Shown one piece after another: positions 34,801 to 46,463 of a stretch of 64,000 nucleotides of DNA. Location: positions 2,044,001 through 2,108,000 of the forward strand of contig JAQFVV010000158.1 of the NCBI GenBank assembly GCA_028023455.1, read 5' to 3'. This DNA comes from Epiperipatus broadwayi (taxonomy: Eukaryota > Onychophora > Udeonychophora > Euonychophora > Peripatidae). Below the pieces are notes generated by a model. The model searched no databases. It was not told the DNA's origin and saw only the letters and a list, made by a program, of their open reading frames with translations. Numbering within the stretch: the stretch's first letter is position 1; every line of letters begins with the position of its first letter. A program made the position numbers and the translations under genes.

Positions 34801-37800
34801 GCGGATATCTGGAATTTGACAAGAAACAGTCATTTTTATTTTTCAAAAATTATATTTTCATATTTTAATAATAATAATAAAAGTCAAATATTAAAAGTAA
34901 AAACTGAAAAAATTTAGGTCAATTATATATACAAGGCAGAACACAAAAATAATTTCTCTGGTAGGCACATTTGTTGTAATACATGCTTCTGCTGCTAAAT
35001 ACCTATTGGGGGACCCTTCTGCATCAATATTCCAAAATGACATCACCACATGAAATTGTGATGCCACATAGGTCATTTTTTTGTAAAATGTATTTCACAT
35101 ATTTGTCGATTTTTGTAATGGCTGAAAAGTTGGAGCAATGTGAAATTTTCTTTTAATGGAAATAGTTGTAATGCTTGAAACAGCTTATATGCAAGTTGTC
35201 CAGAGAAAATAACAAGTTTACTACTAATTTAATGAAAGCATCAAATGCACCAAGTCCCAAAAACATGGTGAGTGAAGTCCAATATTAAGATGATACTGCT
35301 TTCTTAAGAAGCAAATGGCATTGTTCATAATGATCAGGTATTTAAAACCTATAATTGTTGTGTGATGTAGTAAAGCATAAACATCCCATTTTGTGGCAGT
35401 GAGGAGTGCAATCTTCATTACAGCATCACACAAAACCTATAGTATGAAACAGTTTTTAATTGAATTCAGCATAACTCAGCTGATCCATCAACTATATTTG
35501 CTCAACTCACTCCATGAGACTTTTTAGTCTGAAATGGAAAAATGTCAGAATTTTTTTTTTGTCGACATAGAAATGGTGAAGAAAAAAACAATGGAGGCAT
35601 CATATTGCAAGAATTTCCAGACTGCTTTGAAAAGTGAAAAACATATTTAGACCTGTGCATTACATTAAATAGGGTATACTTTGAAAGGGGTGCAATATGT
35701 AAAAATACAATTTTATTACTAAATTCTGATTATTTTTGAGTTCACCTTACATGTGACTACTGTAATATATACATGAACATTGCAATGCCAACTTTAGAGC
35801 TGTACATCAGATGTGATAATTAATAAAACTATTAAGAAATTTTTTGATTACACTAACATGAAATAATATATTCACCCAAAACCATTCAAGTTAAATTTCA
35901 AATGATGGATCAATGGCAGATAGCAATAATCATGTGTACCATATGGAGTTTTTTGTAGGTAAAAATACAATTTCTGATATCTTGTTATTCAAGCGGTGCT
36001 CTTAATAGTTTCATAATATTAAAAAAAAGTTTATCTGCATAAAAATGGAGTGAATGTTTTTTTGTGATGTTTGGTCACATGCAGAGATTGCACTTCAAGC
36101 TCCATCTGTCTTATTCAGGAGTGTTGACTGATATGCCAGTTCTCACAATATACTGTTAGATGCTTTGACTTTCTTTTGCTGCATGATTACTATAACATTT
36201 AATTACTTGTAAGCAATCATTTGATTTTATATTTTAGATGAATTTTATCTAGCAGTAAAATAATTTTCATTAGGTGAAAAATAAGACAGTAAAAATAACT
36301 ATTAATATTCTATATTGTACTAAATTTAAATCTTTTTCTGTTTAGCTTCACATGTATTCTGAGCTATTTAGATTTACTTCTCTACCATTCTTTTCATTGA
36401 TTATGCAGACATCTACAAGAAATAACCAAGGAATCTAACAAAAATGAAAGATATCAATGTACTTATTTTTTGATGTTTTGAAATAATGGATTGTCTTAGG
36501 TATATATACCATTTTATTAGAAATTTTGTAAGGAATGTAATGAACTTTTATAAAATATATTTTTAAAATTTAGTATTTATGAATAAACATAAAAATTATT
36601 TTTAAAAGTACAAAAATCTTATTTTTTAATTACTGCTTTGACTATTTCAGCTTTATTACATCCCTTGGTATATCACTTTTCTGATACCATACACCACTTG
36701 ACTTTTGCATAATGCAGTGATGTTATCATAAAAATGTATTAAACCAAAGTTTCCAAAAATTTAATATGGCTGCCAAAAAGTGTAAAGGTTAACAAAGGCT
36801 CAAACTGAAAAACCTAAGATTAAACAGTGCATTTGAGATAAAAAGTATTTACGAAGATAAATGCATTGAAGTATTTGTTATGAAGTTTAATGTTTATAAA
36901 TATCTCACCAGTATTGAAAATAAAATGATTTAATACATTATAAAATGGAGTAAAGTATAAAAATAATTAGTTTGGTTATTAATAAATTTCACTAACTTCC
37001 ACTTAGCAAAAAATTTTCTTTTTGTTACACACCCTCCCCTCAAACAATAAAGTAATTGTTGCTCTTAGAATTTTTGTTTACATCCCTAAATAGGTTTAGA
37101 ATCTGGGAAACAAAATAATTTCTGCCATCACTCTTCACATACATACATATAGACTTATTTATTCTCATGTTCTTTTTCTTAGAATAGCCATTATTAAGCT
37201 TATTGAAATTACTCAATAATTGATAATATAAGCTTCAAACATCTTAAACAAGAATATTTAGTTGGTTATGGATAATGTAAAAGAGAAAAACATGAAAAAA
37301 AGAGTAAAAATTTAAGTAATGTTTATCAGTTTTTAGAAGAAAGAAATGTTTTAACATTTTGTTAAGAAATGCTGTTTTTAATTAATTAAAGTTGATTTTT
37401 TTTGTTTCTAAAACAAAAGGCAATGTTGTTCACATGAAAGTGTAATTAAAGAAATTTACTGTTTTGTTAATTAAGAAAAAAGAAAACCTTTTTGTAAAAA
37501 TAGAATCAACTGGTCAGAGTTTAATGTTATATCTGAGATTATGATTAGATTGTTCCAAAAAGACATTTTGGGAGGAATTCTGGCAATTTGCAATAAGGCT
37601 TGTGTGACCATCCAAAAAACATATCTCAACCTGTGTTAATCTGACTGAAAATATTACTCTAAAAATTACTATATTGTAAAGTAGATTAAATTGTGTTAAC
37701 CTACCATGAAAATCTGTTAATTTGAAAGTTAACATAATGAAAATTTGAAGCTATAAAAGTTAATGGAAGAACTCTTAATGGAGATCATGGATAAATTCAA

Positions 37801-37802
37801 CT
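31861..37802. other. AT-rich stretch, nothing firmly recognised
   Basis: About 5.9 kb. It contains a short perfect (AT)-rich palindrome at about 33,857-33,890 and somewhat less AT-rich DNA at 34,950-36,200 with short minus-strand frames (34,891-35,076 and 35,224-35,433) that I do not recognise. No LINE motif, tRNA-like box or long inverted repeat was found. Confidence 0.5.
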
Positions 37803-37998
37803 TGAATTAATCTATATAATGAAATAATATTTTATATAGTGCTATGTTTTATAAACAGTAATAATATTCAGCTATTAAGCTAATGCACCACACCTGCTTT
37901 GAAGATTTAAATTATAAATGAATACTCATTTATAATTGTAATCTTCAAAGCTCATGTGCATTAGCTTAATAGCTGATTATTATTAATGAATTAATCTA
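37803..37998. mobile_element. Compact MITE-like hairpin
   Basis: An inverted repeat with arms at 37,861-37,918 and 37,926-37,985 surrounds a very short loop. The arms share CAGCTATTAAGCTAATGCA, CTTTGAAGAT and TTATAAATGA blocks. A 12-bp direct repeat, TGAATTAATCTA, lies outside the hairpin at 37,803-37,814 and 37,987-37,998 and may be a target-site duplication, although ~46 bases of asymmetric DNA lie between the left copy and the left arm. There is no coding capacity. Confidence 0.65.
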
Positions 37999-39478
37999 GT
38001 GGAAAATATAATTTTAAGCTGAACATCTGGAGCTGCAAAAAAGAAAACATGAAATAAACTGAAAATTATAACTACAAAAAAAAAAAAATGGTAAAAAAAT
38101 ATTATAGTATACATATCTACATTTTAAAATAATTTTTTAAACATAAGTAATAATTGATAATGAATAATTTTGATTTAGGTTTTTCGTTGTTGAAACATTT
38201 TTATTTTCTGTACAAAATGTCAAAAAGTATGGGACTTCCCCATGCTATATAAAATTATTTCTTTTATGAAATGTTTGATTTGGAATTTATTCATTTCATT
38301 AAAATCCTTTAAAGTGTTAGCCTCAGCAGTGTAACTTGATTTCATGGCAGCATTGTACTTTAAGGGATTTGTAAATGATCCCAGTAAGATTCTTTAAGGT
38401 AAAATGGATTGTGTATTTTATTTACTATCAATCTCTAGGGGCTTTGTAATCATGAGCTAGGCCTAGAGCAATAATAGTTAATTTGTATATGTATGAGAGT
38501 GTTTGCATTTGGACAATCAGATGACTCTCTGGATGCCACAAAATTCAAGGCCACCTTTAAGGTCCATTCACTGAACCTTATTTATAGACTAAAAATTAAG
38601 TTTATACTCAAACTGTAGTTATGGTACCATATGGCCAGAGCATTGACGGGCAGCATTGTATCAGGATCCCAACATTATTTTTATTGAGGTATTAAGTTTG
38701 CATAAGATCATTATAAATAGCAGGGCTCATTTTGATATTAAATCGCTTTTAGATCCAGTCTTAAGGAATGTTGATCATTCATGTTTGATGCTGGTGATAT
38801 AACTTATTATTATAGTTATTTATTTTATTCTATGCTATTTTATTGATTGTGACTGTTTGGAGATGATTTCCCCCCAGTATCCTATATTATCTCATATCAT
38901 TCATTCCATTGACATAATGTTGAAGAAACCTCACACCATAATATGAACATATAAAAAGTATGTCAGAAATCAAGTCTCAGTTTCAAAGTATTAGACCATT
39001 ATTATGCTTTCTGATACTATACTTTTACTCTGGCTAGTGATAGATCTTTACATGAGGATTCATTGTAGCAATAACCAATTTGTATCCCTATTTTGATTTT
39101 CAATTGATTACTTGTTATTATAATACAAAATTATATTTTAAAAACAAACTGACATTTTGGATGATGTCATAATTTACTAATGCTAAATCATCTGAAAATA
39201 AGATATCTATTATTAGCTTTGTTATGGAATTTATGTATGACTAATGTATTTTAAATGATTTTAATCCAATGGTCTTTCAAATATTTTCATTTGTGATATC
39301 CAAAGTAAAAAAGATTTTCATTGTTAATGACTACAAAAGCAAAAAAAAAAATATGCTAGTTTCATTTAATATTGTAAGCAATCAAAATGTACTTTGGTCA
39401 TGTATAACAATAAGCGCATTAATATTAAAGTATAAAATGTGTGTGCATTAGATGAAAGATATTCCATCAATCAATATA
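37999..39478. other. Stretch without recognised features
   Basis: A less AT-rich block at about 38,300-38,770 stands out in composition but shows no long open frame and no motif I can name. It might be an old transposon or conserved noncoding DNA. The rest is ordinary AT-rich sequence. Confidence 0.5.
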
Positions 39479-39815
39479 AATTATAATTCTTATGAACATT
39501 ATTTGCTTACAGCAAATTGTAATTACAATCTTCATAGTTATAAATTATTTTGAAAAAGGGAAAAATAATTTTATGCATTAAGCAGCTAATAATCAAATTG
39601 TGGTTACTAAATTTATGTTAAAGATATTTATTTGCTCAATTTTAAATCAATCTCCTAATTTGTCTTTGATATTCCAGGACTATAATTCTAATGAACATTA
39701 TTTTGCTTGTGGCAAAAAGTTAGTTAATTATAATTGCAATCATTGTAATTATAAATTATTGGGGGGGGGGGTATCATTTATTTGCTCAATTTTCTCTGAT
39801 ATTCCAAGAAAATGG
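39479..39815 (+). repeat. Diverged ~200-bp tandem duplication with an 11-base G run
   Basis: Two copies about 195-200 bases apart share TATAATTCT.ATGAACATTATTT, ATTTATTTGCTCAATTTT and TTGATATTCCA/CTGATATTCCA blocks. The second copy contains a run of 11 G at 39,761-39,771, unusual in DNA this AT-rich. Confidence 0.65.
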
Positions 39816-39817
39816 CA

Positions 39818-40030
39818 GCTGTTGTTTAGAGCATTACCTTAAAATTCAATACTCAAGAATCTAAGGATCTAGGTTCAATTTCCATTCTAGTATTGCCACT
39901 GGTCAGGCCAGCAACACCCGAAGAAGAGGGGAGAATAATACCTCTCAAAACCTTGTGCATACACTAACCTGTGTGCCATTACTAACAGTTGAATGTATTT
40001 GGAATATTTAAATAAAGTTAAATTTTTCTA
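39818..40030 (+). mobile_element. Probable tRNA-derived SINE relic
   Basis: A GC-richer ~200-base unit. A degenerate A-box-like stretch (TTTAGAGCA, about 39,825-39,833) is followed ~50 bases later by a B-box-like AGGTTCAATTTCC (39,871-39,883), the spacing of an RNA polymerase III internal promoter. A non-tRNA body follows and then a tail with AATAAAG. I did not find a target-site duplication. The family is unknown. Confidence 0.45.
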
Positions 40031-43004
40031 AAGACATTTAATACTCACATTAGATGATGGAAATAGTCCAACATATAAATACAACTAAAACAGCACCATC
40101 ACAAACCTTCAGGAAAACAGTTCATTGTAATTAGTTATTTTCTTCTTCTTTATATTTTAATTTAATGAATGGTGAATTAGAATTATTCTCTCACAATGTA
40201 AGAAACAAACAAAATGGCATACCAGCAATGAAAAATTTATATATATTTTAAATTTTAGCTATGGAAATAATTTTATTTAGTACACTTACCTACAGGTTAG
40301 TAAATTTTTTTTAATGATATGCATAGTAAAAATATTTATTCATTAATAAACTTTTTTTTTTCCATTTAAGCATTAATTTTAGAATTGTATTTTTATATAT
40401 TATGAATGTCAAGTAATACATTAATTTGATTCCCATAGTAATCCATTATAATTGCTTACATTTTTATGTGATGTTTTTAATTTGCTATGCATTTTAAGGC
40501 ACTAACTGCCCCTCACTAACTGAGGTAAAGGTCTGTTTTGTTTTAGATTAATATATATATAAAGTTTTTTGATTACTTCAAAAATGAAGTAAGTATTAGA
40601 ATTCAATGTATGCAAACCCCTACAAACTTACACATTCCCATAAAACAATTAGAAAATTCTTACCAAAAAATAAATGTTTCAATAAATCCCACCAGATTAA
40701 TCCAGAACAATAGATAATCTAAAAAAGGTACTGATTCTGTAAAAAACAGAAAATGTTACTTTATTTAAAATATTCGAAGATTATTATTAAATGAGCAAAA
40801 AAGTTTTTTTTTAAAAAAGGCACTCAAATTAAGCATTTTAAATTTACGTAATAAATCGCATGAGGACTGATTAATGATCGTTTATCTATATATCATTAGT
40901 CAATATGTTTATTACTTCTTTTTATTTTTCTAATTATCATATGAAAAAAGACTGTATTCAGAAGTTTATCTACTTTAATTCATACATAAGTAAGTTATTG
41001 GAAATAAATGTTAGTGAATGAAAGCCAACACACTATTTTTAATTGTTTATTTAGATAAATATTCAACTGTAAAAATTAATTTAAGACGTAGTTGATAGAA
41101 GTTCTATGGACAAACTTGAATCTGAAAAAAAGAAAAAAAAAGATTTTTAGTTGCTATTGAGAAAATTTTTTCAACAAAAATAATATTAATAAGAACAACA
41201 TAATAAATATATGTGGTGAAACGGGTCTTAAATAGCACATAATAGGAGATATTTCTTTCTGAATCCAAAAAGAGTATGAAAGAGAAGGGATCATTCAATA
41301 AAGCAATCAAATGCTATAGAGAGATTTTAAGATTTCCCTAATTGGTTTACTTTTAGTTAAGAATACTCAATTACCATTTACTAACCAATAACTGCATGGC
41401 TAATTAGTTGTATAAGCTGCTCCCCCCAACACAAACTTGCTTATTTGAAAATTTCAAATTTCTTCTGGTCCATAATCAAATGGACCAGATGGATGTGGAA
41501 GTCAGATATGTTAATTACAATGATGCAATTACATAAATACATACAACAATGGCTCGCTCTTATGTATCACCTTTTTGATACAGTGATGTATCATGATTAA
41601 TACAATCATGTGGCAATCTGTTCATAGCTTTCGTATAACTCACAATTTAAACATTACACTTAGTTAATATTTATTATTTTTGTAATAACTAAATGTATTT
41701 CTACTGCTTGCGGTAAAAAAGTCATAAACAGGATCATCAAAAAAGATATGATGAAAGTTAAAACAAATAAAAGTTTTATTTGAAACAAATTTATTTACAA
41801 AATTTTTATTTTTCATGATTTCATATTTACAAAATTAAAAAGCACACACACATATATATTTCTAATTGAATATATACGTTAAATATAAATCAACAATAAA
41901 CTGATTCACAGATGTTCAATGTTCCTAAATGCATACGCACATTGTGTAATTAATAAACACAATTTTTATGTTTATTATTTTTACATTTAAACCCAATGTT
42001 TCCTTGCTCATCATAAATGTCTTATTTAAAATAATAGAAATGATTAATTAAAGGAAACATGTCTAATATTGATTGACATAGGCCACAAAGTTGGAATGGA
42101 TTCGTCAACAAACAGTTAAAAACATTGCGAATGGTAAAAAGTTTCTAAAATAAAAATCCTACTCCGAGAATACTAAACACAAGAGCTTTATTGAGAAAAT
42201 GGAAAAACTTTTAATAGTGAAGATCAAGTGAATTATAATGAATTTCAAACCAAATCATTATCAGAACAAAACAAAACAGAATTTTAAGAGCAGTTGTTTA
42301 ACTTTAAAAGAAAGCAGTGCTCCTTTTATTAGGAAGAAAAAATGAGAAAAGAAAAAATCAAAGATAAAATTATTAAATTTTTTTTTTTATTGAAACAATT
42401 TTTGATGTAGTTATATAATAATAATAACACATAGTAATTTCTGCAATATCAGAAGATGCATATTTATTAACCAAGTAATATGGTTACTTAGATGTCATAT
42501 AATTATAACCAATTCTCCATTGGACTTAAAACTTTTTATTAAAAATACATTTAATTCTATTCGAAAAAAAGATAAGCTTCTTGCACCCTAAGAAATCTAC
42601 CTATCCACATGGACTGGTTCTTAGTACAAGAAATTCTTCAAAACACTCAGGAAGTTATTATTAAAAATGTAAATTTATACTAGAAAAAAAAAATACATAG
42701 TTCATTGTTATGTGAATTCCTGAATGAAAAAAAAAGATCGATTTATCAGTTAATCATTTTCACTCCATCATAATGGCGAGATAATTCATTCTTGATGCAA
42801 AATATTTGCATCAGTAAATCATATTGTTTGTTCTCATTTGTTATCCTATATGTTTTTTGATTTTGTGGATTTTTACTTTTTCATATAGTTGTTGTTGGTA
42901 CCATTTTGAAAACTTAATTTTGTAAATTATCCCTTTTAGGCTAATTCGGAGGCATTACACACACTTTATTGAAATACTTAAGCAGATATTATTTTAATAT
43001 ATAT
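40031..43004. other. AT-rich stretch with one small perfect hairpin
   Basis: A 9-bp perfect stem with a 6-base loop lies at 41,465-41,488 (CTGGTCCAT paired with ATGGACCAG). Otherwise there are homopolymer runs and chance open frames only. Confidence 0.55.
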
Positions 43005-45829
43005 TATTGATCCAATGAGGGAGATTTCTCCAAGATTAATTTATTTTCTTTAATGTCATTACTTTTCTTCTCCATATCAAATGGCTTTATTCACTCATTT
43101 CACATCTTGCATTTTTCTAGCTCTTTTATAATCTCTTCAGATACTATTTAAAATTTCAATGATTAATCTATTATCAATTCTTGTAACAATATAGCCATCC
43201 CAGTTTGATTTCACTCTTTAATTCTTTACATAATGATACCATGATGTTTTCTCACCCATACATTAATGCTTTTGATGTTAGTTCTAACATACATTGCTCT
43301 AGACTTGGTTGTAGGATATAAAATCTCTATATTGCACTGCTATTCAATAGACAAGTCTCAAATACATAAGTAAGTATTTGTAAATACATCTATTAAATAT
43401 TTTGTTTCAAGTTTATAGGTCCAATTCCATTAATATAAATTTTTTTTACAAAAAGCACTTCATGCAAATTTAATACTATGAATAATTTGTAATTACTGTG
43501 TTTTTCTATCAGCATTAGTAATCTAAATGAGATAGTTATTGAATCTTTTAATTAATTACTATCAATTTTACTTTTGTAAAAAGCCAGTGAATATTATTTT
43601 ATTCTCTTAAGCATTTATTTTTAGTCCTTTTTTTTTTGGTTTCATTCAGTAGCTCTTCTAACATTGCCTGAAATGCAGATACATTATTATTTGCAAAATC
43701 TACATAATATCTTTAGCCTTTCATTTTAATTTGTAAAGTACTTTCAATAAAGTTGCTTAAAATTTTTTTTTGAGATACAAAGGGATCCTTTTAGTGTCAC
43801 TATGTAATCTTATTGCTGCAGCTACATTTGATACATATTCTTTGTAATTTAATAATCTATAAACCCAATGCAAAATGATAAACCATAGTCATTATTTTTT
43901 CTTCTATAACTTCACTTTAATAATAATTGGATATGTTCAACTGTGCTGTAACTATTTTTAAATCCAGTATGTTCTTTTGGATGGCTTGATCAGCCCAACA
44001 TTCTCTATAGACAATCAAAATAGTTTTTGTAAAGAACTGAATATTTCCTATATAATATTTCATAAATATCATTATTACATTTTTCCAGTCAGCTGGTATA
44101 TATGCAGCTTTGTTCACACCTCTATTTTTTCTTTGGCTTCTTTTAAAATACCTATAATTCCAAAATTTCCTGGAGCTTTTCCATTTTTTCATAGATTTAA
44201 CTGAACATCTTACTTTTTCATTTAAAATATTTGTTATTTTAGGAGTTATTTTCTTATTCTTTATTATTATATTTGTTTGTAAAACTCTTCTACATATTTC
44301 ATGATATTGTTCATTTTTATAATAATTATATATTTTCTCTGCAGTGCTTTCTTTGTAATGCATTGTTGTTTATATTGTGAGACTTTTTATTCCTTTCTCT
44401 AGATTTCCTTTATCATTTCAAAGTTATATTTCTTATGTCATCATCATTAATTCTTTTTTATATTATTTTACAGAATTCTGTTCTTCTAAATGGGTCATTT
44501 GCAACAGATCATTGTATTTTCATATTCCTTCTTTTTTGTATAATTGTCTTACTTTGAAATTTTACTGATGAATTTCTACTTTGAAATAGTAGTTATCTAC
44601 TATGTAGTAGCTTTTAGAAGAGTATCAGTTATCTTTTTATTGACATCATTTAAGTCTGGGATATCTATGCTATATATTAATATTTTTTAACATATTTTGC
44701 ATCTCGCTTCCTAAGTTGAATTTATTAAACATGTTGACTCAAAGTATACATTTTTAATGAAAATTCCACAAGTTTTTGTCCTTTCTTATTTCTGTCTTTA
44801 TAATGAAATTTACTTACAATATTCTCATCTTTCAATTCTAACATTAAAATGTCTTATGATAATTCTAAAATGTTTTATTTGATGAAAAAATTCTGTACAG
44901 TTTATATAAAAATCTTTTATTTTTAAAATTGTAAAGCTGAATTATTTGCAATCTTGTGACTCTATCTGACATGCCATTAATTTCTAAAATGTTTATTTAT
45001 GATATATATAATCCATTTGTCTTTCCAAATTTTGCCTCTACAAAAATCTACAGATAACTTTTCAAATCAATTTTCTCTACATTTTTTCTCTTAACATCAT
45101 AAAGCCCAATTATATCCTATTTAGCATTAGAGTTTTTCCAATGTATGCATTTTTTCTTCACTTATTTACAGATATAGTTTGCTGAATAATAAGTTATTGA
45201 ATATTTGCCTAAGTCTGTAACCAAGTAATTCTTACTACTATCTGCCTTTAGTGATTAATTACCCATTTTATTCAACGATAACAAAGATTTGGAGATATGA
45301 AAGGAAAAATATTATTATTAAAAATGAATATTTCTACACAAATCCATCCTGCCTTTAAGAAAACTTAACCAATGGGTCAGCTAAAAAAGATCAGGCATTT
45401 CAAAGAAAGACCATATTGAGTATTTTTAACCTGAATCTGAGTTAAAATCCAGTAAAGTCACCAATATTGGTTGATGTGAATTGATCAGTAGCTTATTCAT
45501 GTTTATTTATCATGCAAATAACTATATGGTAATGACAGTTACAACAAGAAAAAATAATATTTTAATTTGCGAAGCACTGATAATTGAAAATTGAAATAAA
45601 TTGAGATACTGCCAAATCTCTAGTGCTCGTTATAATACTTAACCAACAGCCAATCAGATGTCAGGGATAGCTGTCCAAATGATATCCAAACCTAAACACA
45701 AAACAAAGATTTTACGAGAAAAGGGCGGCCACCCTTTTCTCTACTTTCTTTCTATATATCTAGCATTAGGAATTTGTTCAGCACAGTTCTTTTAAGGCTT
45801 CTGCCATTAATAGAAAACTCTTTTTGACA
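43005..45829 (-). mobile_element. Near-full-length but decayed RTE-type LINE
   Basis: Reading leftward from 45,829, the minus strand follows the intact RTE across the 5'UTR (45,360-45,829), endonuclease (about 44,700-45,340), linker and RT (about 43,640-44,560) and C-terminal domain down to about 43,005. Landmarks include the antisense of the FADD region near 43,680-43,710 and of the Trp-rich tail near 43,140-43,230. The 5'UTR carries ~200 extra bases (about 45,560-45,760), part of which resembles the 3'UTR module (AAACACAA...AAGGGCGGCC). Frames are destroyed throughout, so it is inactive. Its own 3'UTR was not recognised. Confidence 0.82.
43917..44363 (-). pseudogene. RTE linker/RT N-terminal relic
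   Basis: A 148-codon open piece. It aligns with residues ~90-235 of the intact RTE ORF2 with internal deletions: ITNILNEKVRCSVKSMKKWK (intact ILNEEVRHAIKCMKKGK), then PADWKNVIMIF (intact EDWKNAVIILIF), then WADQAIQKNILDLKI where the intact copy has REQAGFKSGFSTIDHI. The NYRPISLLP box is lost. It is a relic, useful only to place the element. Confidence 0.8.
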
Positions 45830-46262
45830 ATTTATTTCTTTCATATAGTCTATGTTGATATTCTTGATGCTTCACTAGTTAATATACAACATTTAATGTA
45901 CAGCATAAATATGTGCATGAATTCTAATTCTATTTATGTATATAATCATATTAATATATTTCCCCCACTTTTACTCTATTTATACAAATAAATGAATAAT
46001 CAATAAAACAATAGAAAAGAAATAGAGAAGTAAATAATTATTCACAAACAATATATATTTATATAAAAAATATGACATTAATATATATATTCATTTTTGA
46101 ATAATTATTAAATTAAAATCTAAATCTCATTTTCAATGCACTTTAGAAAGTCAGTTACATCTAATGTTATTATTATAATTTGCTTTTTATTTCCTTGTAA
46201 TTTATTTTGGATTCTGTCATTGAAGTTATTGTTAGTAAATAAAAAATAAATAAATAATTTAT
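45830..46262. other. AT-rich stretch, nothing recognised
   Basis: (AT)n-like runs near 46,050-46,090. No feature can be supported. Confidence 0.55.
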
Positions 46263-46395
46263 TGCTCAGAAATTCATAAGAGGTTGAGAACTGGAAGTGA
46301 TAACACTAGGCCACAATCAATGGACTTTGAATTCCAAACTTTGTCACTTTATCACTGCACTAAACCATCTAGGACATTTTTTGTTAGAAAAAATA
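46263..46395 (-). mobile_element. Possible tRNA-derived SINE relic
   Basis: The minus strand reads GATGGTTTAGTGCAGTGA, resembling an A box region, and ~30 bases later GGAATTCAAAGTCC, a degenerate B box. A short body and an AT-rich tail of TTTATT repeats follow to the left of 46,263. No target-site duplication was seen. The arrangement is right but the boxes are diverged. Confidence 0.4.
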
Positions 46396-46463
46396 AAGTT
46401 AAAAAATATATAACTTTCAAAATTTACTTTAAAAATAAAAACAATGTTTTAAGTATAAAATAT

